In this document: one piece after another, positions 22,264 through 29,409 of the stretch | Layout: every line of letters begins with the position of its first letter | How positions within the stretch are numbered: the stretch's first letter is position 1 | Assembly: GCA_946404705.1 (NCBI GenBank) | Contig: CAMJES010000003.1 | Coordinates: 1-29,450, forward strand | From: an uncultured Ruminococcus sp. | GTDB taxonomy: Bacteria; Bacillota; Clostridia; Oscillospirales; Ruminococcaceae | Length of the DNA stretch: 29,450 nucleotides | Direction of reading: 5' to 3' | The notes under the pieces: model-generated | Database searches by the model: none | What the model was told of the DNA's origin: nothing | What the model saw: the letters and a program-made list of their open reading frames with translations, nothing else | Translations under genes and position numbers: made by a program

Positions 22264-23742
22264 TTATTTCATTCCTTTGACTATTGAAACCTTTATAAGT
22301 GAGCCGTTGTCCTCGCGGCAGGCACGGAACATCGTTCCGTCCGAAAGCTTTATCGCCTTTCCTGCAGGAACGGGACTTCCCATAGGCGACATCATTCCCG
22401 AAGCGTGGCTGTTGATAAGATACCACGAATTCTCGTGCGAGCATACATACGCTTCAAGCTCGGTATCAGCCTTTTCATCGGGGAAAATATCCGTGTGCGT
22501 ATGCCATTTGAAAACGGGAGTATTGTTCTCGGCAATAAGGGTCGAATGCGGCCGCCATTGCCCTTTTCTGCCCCTCGACTGCGAATAAACGGAAAGCTGT
22601 ACAATATCGCTTTTTACCCTTGTGCCGCAGAAAGGACATATAGGTTCATTTACATCACGGACGATAAACCATTTTTCATCGCAGTTCGGGTTTTCGCAGC
22701 GGTGGAGCATATCCCAAGCTTTGATAAGTCCTCTTTCCCATTCCATTGCCGTAGGGCGAAGCTCGGGGGCGTGAAGTCCGTCCACGAACGCGCGGAGAAA
22801 CAACGCTTCAAGGTCGCTTCCGAGGTCGCTTATCGTCACATCAAGGTTCTCGGGACGGTTTGAGCGGTCGTTCGGATTCTCTATGAAAAGCGCCTCGGGG
22901 CCGAGAGCAAGAAAATCGTCCTTTTCCGCCGATTCGGTCGAAAATATCTTAGGCCCGATAAGCGGATGACGAAGCAGCAGATATTCATATATAAGCACCG
23001 CAAGAGCGTGAAGGTCGGTTTCCGAGCCCGGTATCCTGCGGTTGGGGTCGTTCTTGTCCAGCTCCATTGTAGCAAGGACTTCGGGGGCGATATAGCCGCG
23101 CGTTCCTGCGACTTCGGGTGGAAATATGCCCGGAACGACAAGCGAATCTATGTCAATAACAACGCAGTTTCCGCTTCTCGGGTCGATAAGGACATTGTTG
23201 TTGGAAAGGTCGGAATGGGCAAGTCCTGCCTGATGAAGCCTGCGTATCGAACGCGTAAGCAGCAGCGACATTTGGAGCATAGAACGGAAATCGCCCAGCT
23301 CCGACTTGTTTAAGAAGCGGCGGTTGCGAGATGTGAACCAGTTGCTTTTCTTGTCCTTGCCTTTAAGCTCCAAATAGTCGGACGCGCCCTCTCCGAAGAA
23401 GAAATCGGACGGATAGGACGGCGAAACAAGCCCAAATTCGGGCGAAACAACGATATCGGTGGGCCAGCAGAAACGCTTTTCAAAGTATGCCGCACGTTTT
23501 TCGTCCGTTCCGAGCGCGCCGCCCCTGCTCTCGGGGATAGTCGGATTGTACTTGCTTATGATAGCCTCGATACGGCGGCGCATATTCGCGTCAACCTTTG
23601 ACGGGTCGTTGAAAAACTGCACAACATACGACTTGTCGGGAGCAAAATATGTATATTTCATTCCTCCGCGCGGAGGATTGTCTGTGATAACATAAGGGAG
23701 CTTCCTGCCGCTTGCAAGGATAGCTTCTCCGATCCTGTTCAC
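22264..23742 (-). CDS. protein kinase with zinc ribbon and FHA-like tail (TerY-P triad kinase)
   Basis: A 492-residue Ser/Thr-kinase-like protein, the kinase of TerY-phosphatase-kinase triads. Kinase lobe about 15-345: a Gly-containing loop at PPRGGMKYTYFAPDKSYVV, catalytic loop LAHSDLSNNNVLID (His176, Asp178, Asn183; Arg of HRD replaced by Ser), metal-binding VVIDIDS (Asp197) and GTRGYIAPEV (219-221). No obvious VAIK lysine is seen where FF follows VVQ, so ATP binding may use another Lys. A zinc ribbon has Cys349, Cys354, Cys369 and Cys372. The C-terminus (about 408-490; NSWYLINSHASG..IKLSDGTMFRA) resembles an FHA fold that would bind phosphothreonine. GTG start with AAAGGGG ten bases before; the phosphatase gene ends four bases upstream. 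Confidence 0.88.
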   Translation of the reverse strand: MNRIGEAILASGRKLPYVITDNPPRGGMKYTYFAPDKSYVVQFFNDPSKVDANMRRRIEAIISKYNPTIPESRGGALGTDEKRAAYFEKRFCWPTDIVVSPEFGLVSPSYPSDFFFGEGASDYLELKGKDKKSNWFTSRNRRFLNKSELGDFRSMLQMSLLLTRSIRRLHQAGLAHSDLSNNNVLIDPRSGNCVVIDIDSLVVPGIFPPEVAGTRGYIAPEVLATMELDKNDPNRRIPGSETDLHALAVLIYEYLLLRHPLIGPKIFSTESAEKDDFLALGPEALFIENPNDRSNRPENLDVTISDLGSDLEALFLRAFVDGLHAPELRPTAMEWERGLIKAWDMLHRCENPNCDEKWFIVRDVNEPICPFCGTRVKSDIVQLSVYSQSRGRKGQWRPHSTLIAENNTPVFKWHTHTDIFPDEKADTELEAYVCSHENSWYLINSHASGMMSPMGSPVPAGKAIKLSDGTMFRACREDNGSLIKVSIVKGMK

Positions 23743-23745
23743 TTT

Positions 23746-24948
23746 TTACTGTACCCCTTTCGGACTGATAACAACGAGTGTTCTGTCATCAAACGAACCT
23801 CTCTGAGAGTAATTGTCAAGCCAAACCTTGAGCCGTTCGCTGCGGCTTTCGGCAAGCGTTATCCCGAACGCTTCGAGCGAGGATTTGTGCATAAGCTCTC
23901 CGAAGCGCTCACCCCATATCTGTTCAAGAGTAAGCTCGTTTTTCTCCGCAATATTTTTTGCATAAGCAAGCGAAACCTCAACGCTGCTGTCGTTTACCCA
24001 CGGATAGCTTTCGGGAGCAGGGACTTCTCTGCCTTCTGCCGAGCCGCCCTCTTCCTGCGGAAAATCGATGACGCCGTTGAGCATAAGGTCGAGATAAAGG
24101 CGGAGAATTTCGGGTGAATTCGGATAGTAATCGTCCGAAACGCCGTCCGTCATCATCAGCACGGACGAAACCTTTCCTCGCATTATCTTTGTTTTTGAAT
24201 AAAGCTTTTCGGCAGTTCTGTTTTCATCGAGGAACTCCGTTTCGCCCGAGAAACCGCCTTGATCTGTGTTTCCGAGCAGCTTTAACGCAGATGTGAATTC
24301 ACCTTCCGCATTCACGGCTGCAACCATTCCATCACCGACCGTTACCGATATAACGAACGTTTCGCCGTTTTCAAGCGGAATAACTGCGGCGGCAAGCAGC
24401 GTTGCTGAAAAATCCTTCACATCGCACGGCCTGCCGAGGTCTTCCATAATTTTTTCATCATTTGCACGGATAAGATATGCGCCTTCAACTGCGGAATATG
24501 CCGCGCTGAAGCCTGAACGCATTATCTCTGCAAGCTTTGAGCAGGCAGCTGTGAAATCGGCGTTATCAAACGGCATTGCAAGCGCTTTTTCCGTTTCATC
24601 GTGTTCAATTGCGGAAAGCTGCTCCTTTATGTAAGCGCAGGCAGCCTCGCTTGAAATGCGCGCGCCTATACGGGAAAGCTTCTTTGAACCTGCCCCGTCC
24701 GATACAACGCAAACGCTCCAGTCGCCGAGCCTATCGAACTCGTACCAGTCGTCACAGTTCGTACCCTCGTGCTTGTGCTTTTTTCCTCTGACCCTTGCAG
24801 CGATTATCTCGGTGCCGTTTGCATCATCATAAGACTGACGGTATTCGGGATAAGGCTCGGGTTCTTCGGGGATTGGTTCGTATTTCCATAATGCCGCAGT
24901 ATGTGCGGTCACATCGCTGTCGGAAAGCTTTTTTATCTGTTCTTCCAT
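23746..24948 (-). CDS. PP2C-type protein phosphatase (TerY-P triad)
   Basis: A 400-residue cytoplasmic Ser/Thr phosphatase that would counter the adjacent kinase. Acidic residues that coordinate the two metals are visible: CVVSDGAGSKKLSRIGA (Asp84), SVTVGDGMVAAV (Asp206), LMMTDGVSDDYYP (Asp268) and DDRTLVVISP near the C-terminus. An N-terminal extension of about 45 residues, rich in Pro and Glu, precedes the domain and could bind the TerY partner. Residues 110-190 and 275-330 carry insertions longer than in minimal PP2C. AGGAGG-like CGGAGG lies six bases before the ATG, 12 bases after the VWA gene stop. Part of the same operon. Confidence 0.92.
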   Translation of the reverse strand: MEEQIKKLSDSDVTAHTAALWKYEPIPEEPEPYPEYRQSYDDANGTEIIAARVRGKKHKHEGTNCDDWYEFDRLGDWSVCVVSDGAGSKKLSRIGARISSEAACAYIKEQLSAIEHDETEKALAMPFDNADFTAACSKLAEIMRSGFSAAYSAVEGAYLIRANDEKIMEDLGRPCDVKDFSATLLAAAVIPLENGETFVISVTVGDGMVAAVNAEGEFTSALKLLGNTDQGGFSGETEFLDENRTAEKLYSKTKIMRGKVSSVLMMTDGVSDDYYPNSPEILRLYLDLMLNGVIDFPQEEGGSAEGREVPAPESYPWVNDSSVEVSLAYAKNIAEKNELTLEQIWGERFGELMHKSSLEAFGITLAESRSERLKVWLDNYSQRGSFDDRTLVVISPKGVQ

Positions 24949-24960
24949 TTTTTCCTCCGA

Positions 24961-25602
24961 TCACGGAACTATAACAAAGCCCTGCGGCGGCGGAGGAAGT
25001 TCAATTCCTGCGCCCGGCTTTGAATCAAGGCTCTTGCTGGAAAGCTTTACCGAGCTTGAAACCCAAGCAAAGAACTGTGCAAGGTCGCCTGCGGAGAGAT
25101 TGTTCATAAGCAGAACGTTGTCGGTGATCTCCTTTAAAACGGAAGTGTCCGCGCAGGAGCCGGCGGCGCAAGCAATGATGTTTGCAGGCTTTGCGCTTTT
25201 GAGCATTGCAGCAGCTTCACGCCATTCATCGGTCGGAACGCCGTCCGTAAGAATGAAAACAAGCGGCTTCCAGTCACCCTTCTGCGTTTCGGTTGACTTG
25301 CGCACCTCGTTTTTGATGCAGTCGGTTAGAAGACGAAGTGCCGCACCGAGAGCGGTCGGGCCGCCTGCGTTGAGGGTAGGTTCTCTGAAAAGCATAAGCT
25401 CGGTCAGAGGACATACCTGACGGGCGGTCGAATTGAACGTAATAACGGAAAGATACGCAGTTTCGAGTGCCTGCGGATCGCTGCGAAGTTCGGATATAAG
25501 CGCTTTAACACCGTGACGGACAGCTTCGATAGGGTCGCCTGCCATTGAACCGGAAACATCCAAAAGCAGATAGACCGGCAAACGTCTTGAAAAATCGGAC
25601 AT
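24961..25602 (-). CDS. TerY-like VWA-domain protein
   Basis: A 213-residue protein that is almost entirely one von Willebrand A domain, as in TerY. The MIDAS metal site is complete: Asp15, Ser17 and Ser19 in LLLDVSGSM, Thr83 in GGPTALGAAL and Asp120 in FILTDGVPT. No signal peptide or membrane segment, so it is cytoplasmic. The C-terminus is Pro-rich (ELPPPPQGF). TerY proteins are encoded with a PP2C phosphatase and a kinase and are thought to be regulatory or scaffolding partners; both genes follow directly. AAAGGGAG lies nine bases before the ATG. First gene of the operon, with a strong promoter. Confidence 0.93.
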   Translation of the reverse strand: MSDFSRRLPVYLLLDVSGSMAGDPIEAVRHGVKALISELRSDPQALETAYLSVITFNSTARQVCPLTELMLFREPTLNAGGPTALGAALRLLTDCIKNEVRKSTETQKGDWKPLVFILTDGVPTDEWREAAAMLKSAKPANIIACAAGSCADTSVLKEITDNVLLMNNLSAGDLAQFFAWVSSSVKLSSKSLDSKPGAGIELPPPPQGFVIVP

Positions 25603-25662
25603 GGATAATATCTCCCTTTCTGTATAAAAATAAAATTTCGGAATATTTACATATATAATATT

Positions 25663-25691
25663 AGTATATCCTAAAACGCCGAATAAGTCAA
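25663..25691 (-). promoter_or_regulatory. promoter of the five-gene Ter operon
   Basis: On the minus strand TTGACT (25686-25691), a 17-base spacer and TATACT (25663-25668), near consensus. The leader is about 54 bases. It is divergent from the tRNA promoter about 80 bases away. Confidence 0.85.
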
Positions 25692-25769
25692 TATTTTACA
25701 CATTAATTGCCTTGAGCAAATAGCAGATATGCGTATTCAAAAAAAATATAAAAAAATTTGAAAAAACCC

Positions 25770-25798
25770 TTTACTTTTTCAGGATTATGTTGTATAAT
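25770..25798 (+). promoter_or_regulatory. promoter of the tRNA-Pro gene
   Basis: TTTACT (25770-25775), a 17-base spacer and TATAAT (25793-25798), about 25 bases before the mature tRNA 5' end. Confidence 0.8.
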
Positions 25799-25829
25799 AT
25801 TAATGCTGTGATTTTCACGGCAGTATTTT

Positions 25830-25906
25830 CGAGGTGTGGCTCAGTTTGGTAGAGCGCTGCGTTCGGGACGCAGAGGCCGTGGGTTCGAGTCCCGTCACCT
25901 CGACCA
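25830..25906 (+). tRNA. tRNA-Pro (anticodon CGG)
   Basis: A 77-base cloverleaf with encoded CCA: acceptor CGAGGTG/CACCTCG, D arm GCTC...GAGC, anticodon arm CTGCG-TTCGGGA-CGCAG (anticodon CGG, reads CCG), T arm GTGGG-TTCGAGT-CCCGT with two G-U pairs, discriminator A. It reads proline codon CCG; a UGG isoacceptor would be expected elsewhere. The terminator follows. Confidence 0.95.
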
Positions 25907-25934
25907 TCAAAGGTCATAATTCTGTATGACAAGC

Positions 25935-25969
25935 AAAGCTCCTTCATCGGTTTCGGTGAAGGAGCTTTT
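25935..25969 (+). terminator. terminator of the tRNA-Pro gene
   Basis: AAAGCTCCTTCA pairs perfectly with TGAAGGAGCTTT around a ten-base loop, followed by TTTGTTTTC. Confidence 0.9.
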
Positions 25970-25993
25970 GTTTTCTTGTGATTTTTTTGGGGG

Positions 25994-26017
25994 ATGTGGG
26001 TCAAAATGTGGGTCAAA
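25994..26017. repeat. 12-base tandem pair just past the tRNA
   Basis: ATGTGGGTCAAA occurs twice in tandem, 87 bases after the tRNA. One forward frame reads DVGQNVGQNFLLF then stop, an end that could be the remnant of an integrase C-terminus; this reading is a guess. Confidence 0.6.
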
Positions 26018-26048
26018 ATTTCTTACTTTTTTGATAATGGGAGGGATA

Positions 26049-26243
26049 TTATTCAATAGATATATTTTTGCATATCTCATCGGCAATATGTTCTATGTCT
26101 TCCTGATTTATATAATATAAGGATTTATCATATGCTGTTGCCTTTATACCCTTGTAAAGCTCACCCTGAATCACAACTTCTTTTATGTAGTATATTCCGC
26201 CGCCTTTTGTAAAAACATATATGCCTTCGCTTACTTCAAGCAT
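26049..26243 (-). CDS. small hypothetical protein
   Basis: A 64-residue acidic protein, mostly predicted beta strand then helix (GIYVFTKGGGIYYIKEVVIQ; IEHIADEICKNISIE). No family recognised. The ATG follows AAGGTGAGG closely, a credible ribosome site. It is AT-rich like its neighbours on this side of the tRNA, and is transcribed with the next upstream gene (50-base gap, no terminator seen). Confidence 0.55.
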   Translation of the reverse strand: MLEVSEGIYVFTKGGGIYYIKEVVIQGELYKGIKATAYDKSLYYINQEDIEHIADEICKNISIE

Positions 26244-26293
26244 TCTTCCTCACCTTATATTAAACTCATTTATTTATACCTAAAAAATTGGCT

Positions 26294-26698
26294 TTATTTA
26301 TTATAACTCCAGTTTTCTGAAAAACATCCATAAATCTGGTATTCAATTAGCAAGTGATAACAAATATTGTATGCAACCACATCGCAGTCATCAATAGTCT
26401 TCCATGTGTTGCTGCAGTTTTTGACACATATCTTGCCCTCCCTTATCAAATCCGAAAGTGGAATATCATTCGGTATTCTTTTTATGACAGATTCTTTCCT
26501 ACCGTTAGGCATACGATTGATTTTTTTATGTATTTCAGGCTCAATCAAAGCAGACCGATGTATTACTATCAGACCGTCTTCTATTTTATCAAGATTTTTA
26601 TGATTGCTGTCATTCAGATTGTATGAAGAATAAGAATAAGTGATCTCGTTTTCATCTTCTGAAAGCTTACTGCAAAAGCCACCAATACCGATACTCAT
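26294..26698 (-). CDS. hypothetical protein
   Basis: A 134-residue protein with no recognised family. It has a Gly-rich start (MSIGIGGFCSK), a Ser/Tyr/Asn-rich stretch, a mid-part SALIEPEIHKKINRMPNGRK, and a Cys/Tyr-rich C-terminus (NICYHLLIEYQIYGCFSENW). No signal peptide or membrane segment. The ATG at 26698 has GAAGGTG five bases before and is preferred over a start 14 codons upstream. Small orphan genes of this look are common in accessory regions beside secretion or polymorphic toxin loci, but nothing here proves that. It probably shares a transcript with the 46-codon ORF upstream. Confidence 0.6.
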   Translation of the reverse strand: MSIGIGGFCSKLSEDENEITYSYSSYNLNDSNHKNLDKIEDGLIVIHRSALIEPEIHKKINRMPNGRKESVIKRIPNDIPLSDLIREGKICVKNCSNTWKTIDDCDVVAYNICYHLLIEYQIYGCFSENWSYNK

Positions 26699-26807
26699 AA
26701 ATACACCTTCTTTTCTTGAATATAACACATTTGTGAACATTATACAAGTAGTCTTTGCCTAGATATACTACATATTCACCGTCAGTTGCGTAAGCTTTTC
26801 TATCCAT
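26667..26807 (-). CDS. possible 46-residue leader peptide or decayed gene
   Basis: ATG at 26807 after GGGAG (seven-base spacer) opens a 46-codon frame (MDRKAYATDGEYVVYLGKDY...) that overlaps the 5' end of the following gene by about 30 bases in another frame. A promoter lies just upstream. The first 26 residues look protein-like, while the last part is Arg/Lys/Trp-rich and is the shadow of the next gene. It could be a coupled leader, or the head of a gene broken by a frameshift. Confidence 0.35.
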   Translation of the reverse strand: MDRKAYATDGEYVVYLGKDYLYNVHKCVIFKKRRCIYEYRYWWLLQ

Positions 26808-26834
26808 ACAAATTCTCCCGGACAATCTTATTTA

Positions 26835-26862
26835 GTTATAATATAGCACAAGTTATAGTCAA
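26835..26862 (-). promoter_or_regulatory. promoter of the small hypothetical genes
   Basis: On the minus strand TTGACT (26857-26862), a 16-base spacer and TATAAC (26835-26840), with the 46-codon ORF starting about 28 bases downstream. Confidence 0.55.
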
Positions 26863-26948
26863 AAAGCAATAGAATTTCGACTTAAACCGTTGATAAGCCG
26901 CAAAATGTTTTTCAAATAAATGATTTATTATTAGTTTTACAGTAATAG

Positions 26949-26977
26949 TTGATTTATTCAATGCTTTTTGCTAAAAT
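26949..26977 (+). promoter_or_regulatory. promoter of the 644-residue orphan gene
   Basis: TTGATT (26949-26954), a 17-base spacer and TAAAAT (26972-26977) with the extended-minus-10 dinucleotide TG one base before it. Confidence 0.65.
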
Positions 26978-27009
26978 ATAATAAAAAAGTATTATTGGAG
27001 TGAATTGAA

Positions 27010-28944
27010 ATGGGAAAAGCTGAATTTTATTTACTGTATTACCATAGAATATGTTCAATGATCAACAATAATAAGTCGCTTGCTGCGGATAATACTGTTT
27101 TACGGACACGCTATGATAGACTCCTTTTAAACGAAGACTTGGATCTTTCTCTTTTAAGCGATGCTCACTATTGTCTTGCTTACTGTTTGCTTGCAGAAAA
27201 CATTCTCTCAAGGCGTATGAAACAGCTGATATATAACGCCTTTGTCAATTATACTCCGAATACGAATTTAGCTGATGTTGATATAGCAGAGTATGTAAAC
27301 ATAAATAAGATACTATCAGATTTTTATCCCAAGATGACGTATCTTTCACGTATTTACAAGAAAGGCTATAAACATCATCTTATACGAGATGATGAAAAAA
27401 AGAAGATCATCAAGAATTTATCGCATATATTAACAGTTCTGCTGACATATTCTTCGAACGAAGCAGACAGTAAAATTATAATAGCATATCTTCCGGCTGT
27501 AATTATTTCATTTATGATAAATTCTCCAAGTATAAAGATAAGTTCGCAATATAACGAAAAAACTGCATCAGAAATGGTCGAAAAGTTGACAGAGCCTAAA
27601 AAAATTATACAATTTCAAAATAACAACAAGGCAGACAGAAACTGTGATAAATCTATTTTAGCATACGCAATATCGGTTCTGTATAACTGCGTTATGAATT
27701 GCTGCACACATCTGAACTTTACCATAAGTTTTTTATGGTTTGAACGCAAGATTGGCGCATATCAGTTCTATTTCACCACACAGGAGTATATGGATATAAT
27801 CAATATAATATCCTGTTATGAGCCACTCGATAAAAGCGCCTACATTGATATTTCGTTTCCTTGCCTGATTTGCAAAGAACTGGTCAAGAACGCACCCGAT
27901 ATACCTGTTGATATTGAAGAACTGCAGTATATTTTAGAGGTGAATGACAGCGATATAGCATATACATACATAAAAGTTAAAAACGAGCCTTTGGCAAATG
28001 AGTCTGATTTTGACATTATAGATCATTTCATAGAGGAAATACGTCAGCGAAAGGACTTGTCCAAATACATAAAAAGCAACAACAGCAATTCTGCTTGGAG
28101 GTTTCTGTTGTTGCTTACACAGTTCATGTATAATCATGACTTGTTTTACGAAAAGTCAACTTTAAAAAACAGGAATGTCATCAGATTCAGATGCCGTAGA
28201 ATAATCTCAGATGAATTTGATCTTATAGATGCCCAGTTTGCCGGGCTGCACACTTTCAACGCAGTGTCCGAAAAATACTTTGATTGCTTTGAAAGTCCTA
28301 AATCATTTTATAATGTTTATCCTACCACAAATTTACTAAATAAAAAACCAATTAAATTATCTAAAGCAATTAAAAGAAATGCGACCCCAAAAATCGCATC
28401 CAATCAATCTGCAATTACCGGATCAAAACGAAAAATCCGCGTAAAATTCAGATATGACGCCACTTGCAAAGGCGTATGTATTTTGGATAATATTTCAGCC
28501 GATACAGTTATTTATAAGGGAAATAATACCGGAGAAACAATTCCCTCCAAAATATACCCCAATACATTACATAATGCAAAATTCCAAGGTTTGTACATTC
28601 AGTCTGATATTAATAGTAATGATTCTTTCAGCAACAATAGATTCTACAAATTGTTTTGTGAATTCAACAAAACAAATTTCCTTGAACCCATTGTATTTTT
28701 AGGATTAAACTACTATTTGAACGATAATAATTTGGATATTTCTATAATCGTCAAAAATATTGCAAATCTATACCTTAGTGGTGCTGTTTTCTTTTCAGGA
28801 CACTGCGTTGTTCCGGAACTGCACAATTATAATGAATTAGTAACTAAGCTTAATAACTATGTTATTGAGATTACATCTTCTGTTTCAGACTCATGTGTAT
28901 GTGGCAGCTGCAGTAGCGGTTCTGTTTCAGCTAATTGTAAGTAA
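27010..28944 (+). CDS. orphan 644-residue protein with Cys-rich C-terminal tail
   Basis: A 644-residue protein with no recognised domain. Residues 1-330 are predicted largely helical (LYYHRICSMINNNKSL; LLSDAHYCLAYCLLAENIL), with hydrophobic stretches near 145-170 and 225-245 that may be buried helices rather than membrane spans. Residues 440-490 are a basic, Lys-rich linker, followed by a beta-rich part (KRKIRVKFRYDA) and a helical end. The last 19 residues, SDSCVCGSCSSGSVSANCK, hold four Cys. No signal peptide. Codon use is AT-rich (AAA, AAT, ATA), unlike the genes left of the tRNA. GGAG lies nine bases before the ATG. It has its own promoter, and the small minus-strand genes are divergent. 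Function unknown; the location suggests accessory DNA. Confidence 0.85.
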   Translation: MGKAEFYLLYYHRICSMINNNKSLAADNTVLRTRYDRLLLNEDLDLSLLSDAHYCLAYCLLAENILSRRMKQLIYNAFVNYTPNTNLADVDIAEYVNINKILSDFYPKMTYLSRIYKKGYKHHLIRDDEKKKIIKNLSHILTVLLTYSSNEADSKIIIAYLPAVIISFMINSPSIKISSQYNEKTASEMVEKLTEPKKIIQFQNNNKADRNCDKSILAYAISVLYNCVMNCCTHLNFTISFLWFERKIGAYQFYFTTQEYMDIINIISCYEPLDKSAYIDISFPCLICKELVKNAPDIPVDIEELQYILEVNDSDIAYTYIKVKNEPLANESDFDIIDHFIEEIRQRKDLSKYIKSNNSNSAWRFLLLLTQFMYNHDLFYEKSTLKNRNVIRFRCRRIISDEFDLIDAQFAGLHTFNAVSEKYFDCFESPKSFYNVYPTTNLLNKKPIKLSKAIKRNATPKIASNQSAITGSKRKIRVKFRYDATCKGVCILDNISADTVIYKGNNTGETIPSKIYPNTLHNAKFQGLYIQSDINSNDSFSNNRFYKLFCEFNKTNFLEPIVFLGLNYYLNDNNLDISIIVKNIANLYLSGAVFFSGHCVVPELHNYNELVTKLNNYVIEITSSVSDSCVCGSCSSGSVSANCK

Positions 28945-28966
28945 ATACTAACAATGGTATTTCTAA

Positions 28967-29176
28967 GAAAACGCTGATTAAATCGTTTCTGCCGTTTTTT
29001 CAAAATGTACTCAGTAACGGATTTTCGTGTATTTCTCAAAACAACGAAACGATGCTTCGCATTATTTAGTGGTTTTCTAAGTAACAACATAGGCTGTTCT
29101 TAGATAAACGTAACGATCAAATCTGCTGACGCCTTATCCAACATACGCCCATGTGCTAAAATAAATCAGCGTGTTC
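28967..29176. mobile_element. MITE-like or degenerate element, 210 bases
   Basis: The ends form an imperfect inverted repeat: GAAAACGCTGATTAAAT (28967-28983) against the complement of 29160-29176, 14 of 17 bases matching. Inside are further nested dyads (ATCGTTTC 28982-28989 with GAAACGAT 29046-29053; CTAAGAAAAC 28963-28972 with a near-complement at 29072-29081). No transposase is present. No target-site duplication was confirmed by eye. Confidence 0.35.
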
Positions 29177-29254
29177 AAACAACTCCAATGAGTAGGTGAG
29201 GTGATAAAAAGGTTCAATAGCCCAAATTAGCAGGAGGTTATCTCCAGCAGTTTC

Positions 29255-29301
29255 TGTTCACACGAATTGCTTGCACATATAATGTATTCAAAATGTGTGC
29301 A
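29255..29301 (+). promoter_or_regulatory. candidate promoter with operator-like dyad
   Basis: TATAAT (29278-29283) with a weak -35 TGTTCA 17 bases before. TGCACA (29272-29277) and TGTGCA (29296-29301) flank the -10 box as an inverted pair, a possible repressor site. The remaining 28945-29409 gap has no convincing gene; an ATG-TAG minimal frame after AGGAGAAG near 29321-29340 is noted. Confidence 0.4.
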
Positions 29302-29409
29302 GGCTGTACCGATTTATCGTCAGGAGAAGAATTATGTAGCTTGTGAGGCTGAATAACGAACCGTGTAAATGCCAATAATAACCACAAATAAAAGTGGAGG
29401 TAAAGTATT

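Noticed and set aside
25771..26016. An 81-codon minus-strand frame across the tRNA (contains GRGDGTRTHGL)
   Set aside because: A familiar false ORF over a tRNA gene; the cloverleaf and promoter are clear.
28857..29090. A 77-codon minus-strand frame after the orphan gene
   Set aside because: Overlaps the orphan gene end and the nested inverted repeats; no credible ribosome site. It could be a transposase scrap but I cannot support that.
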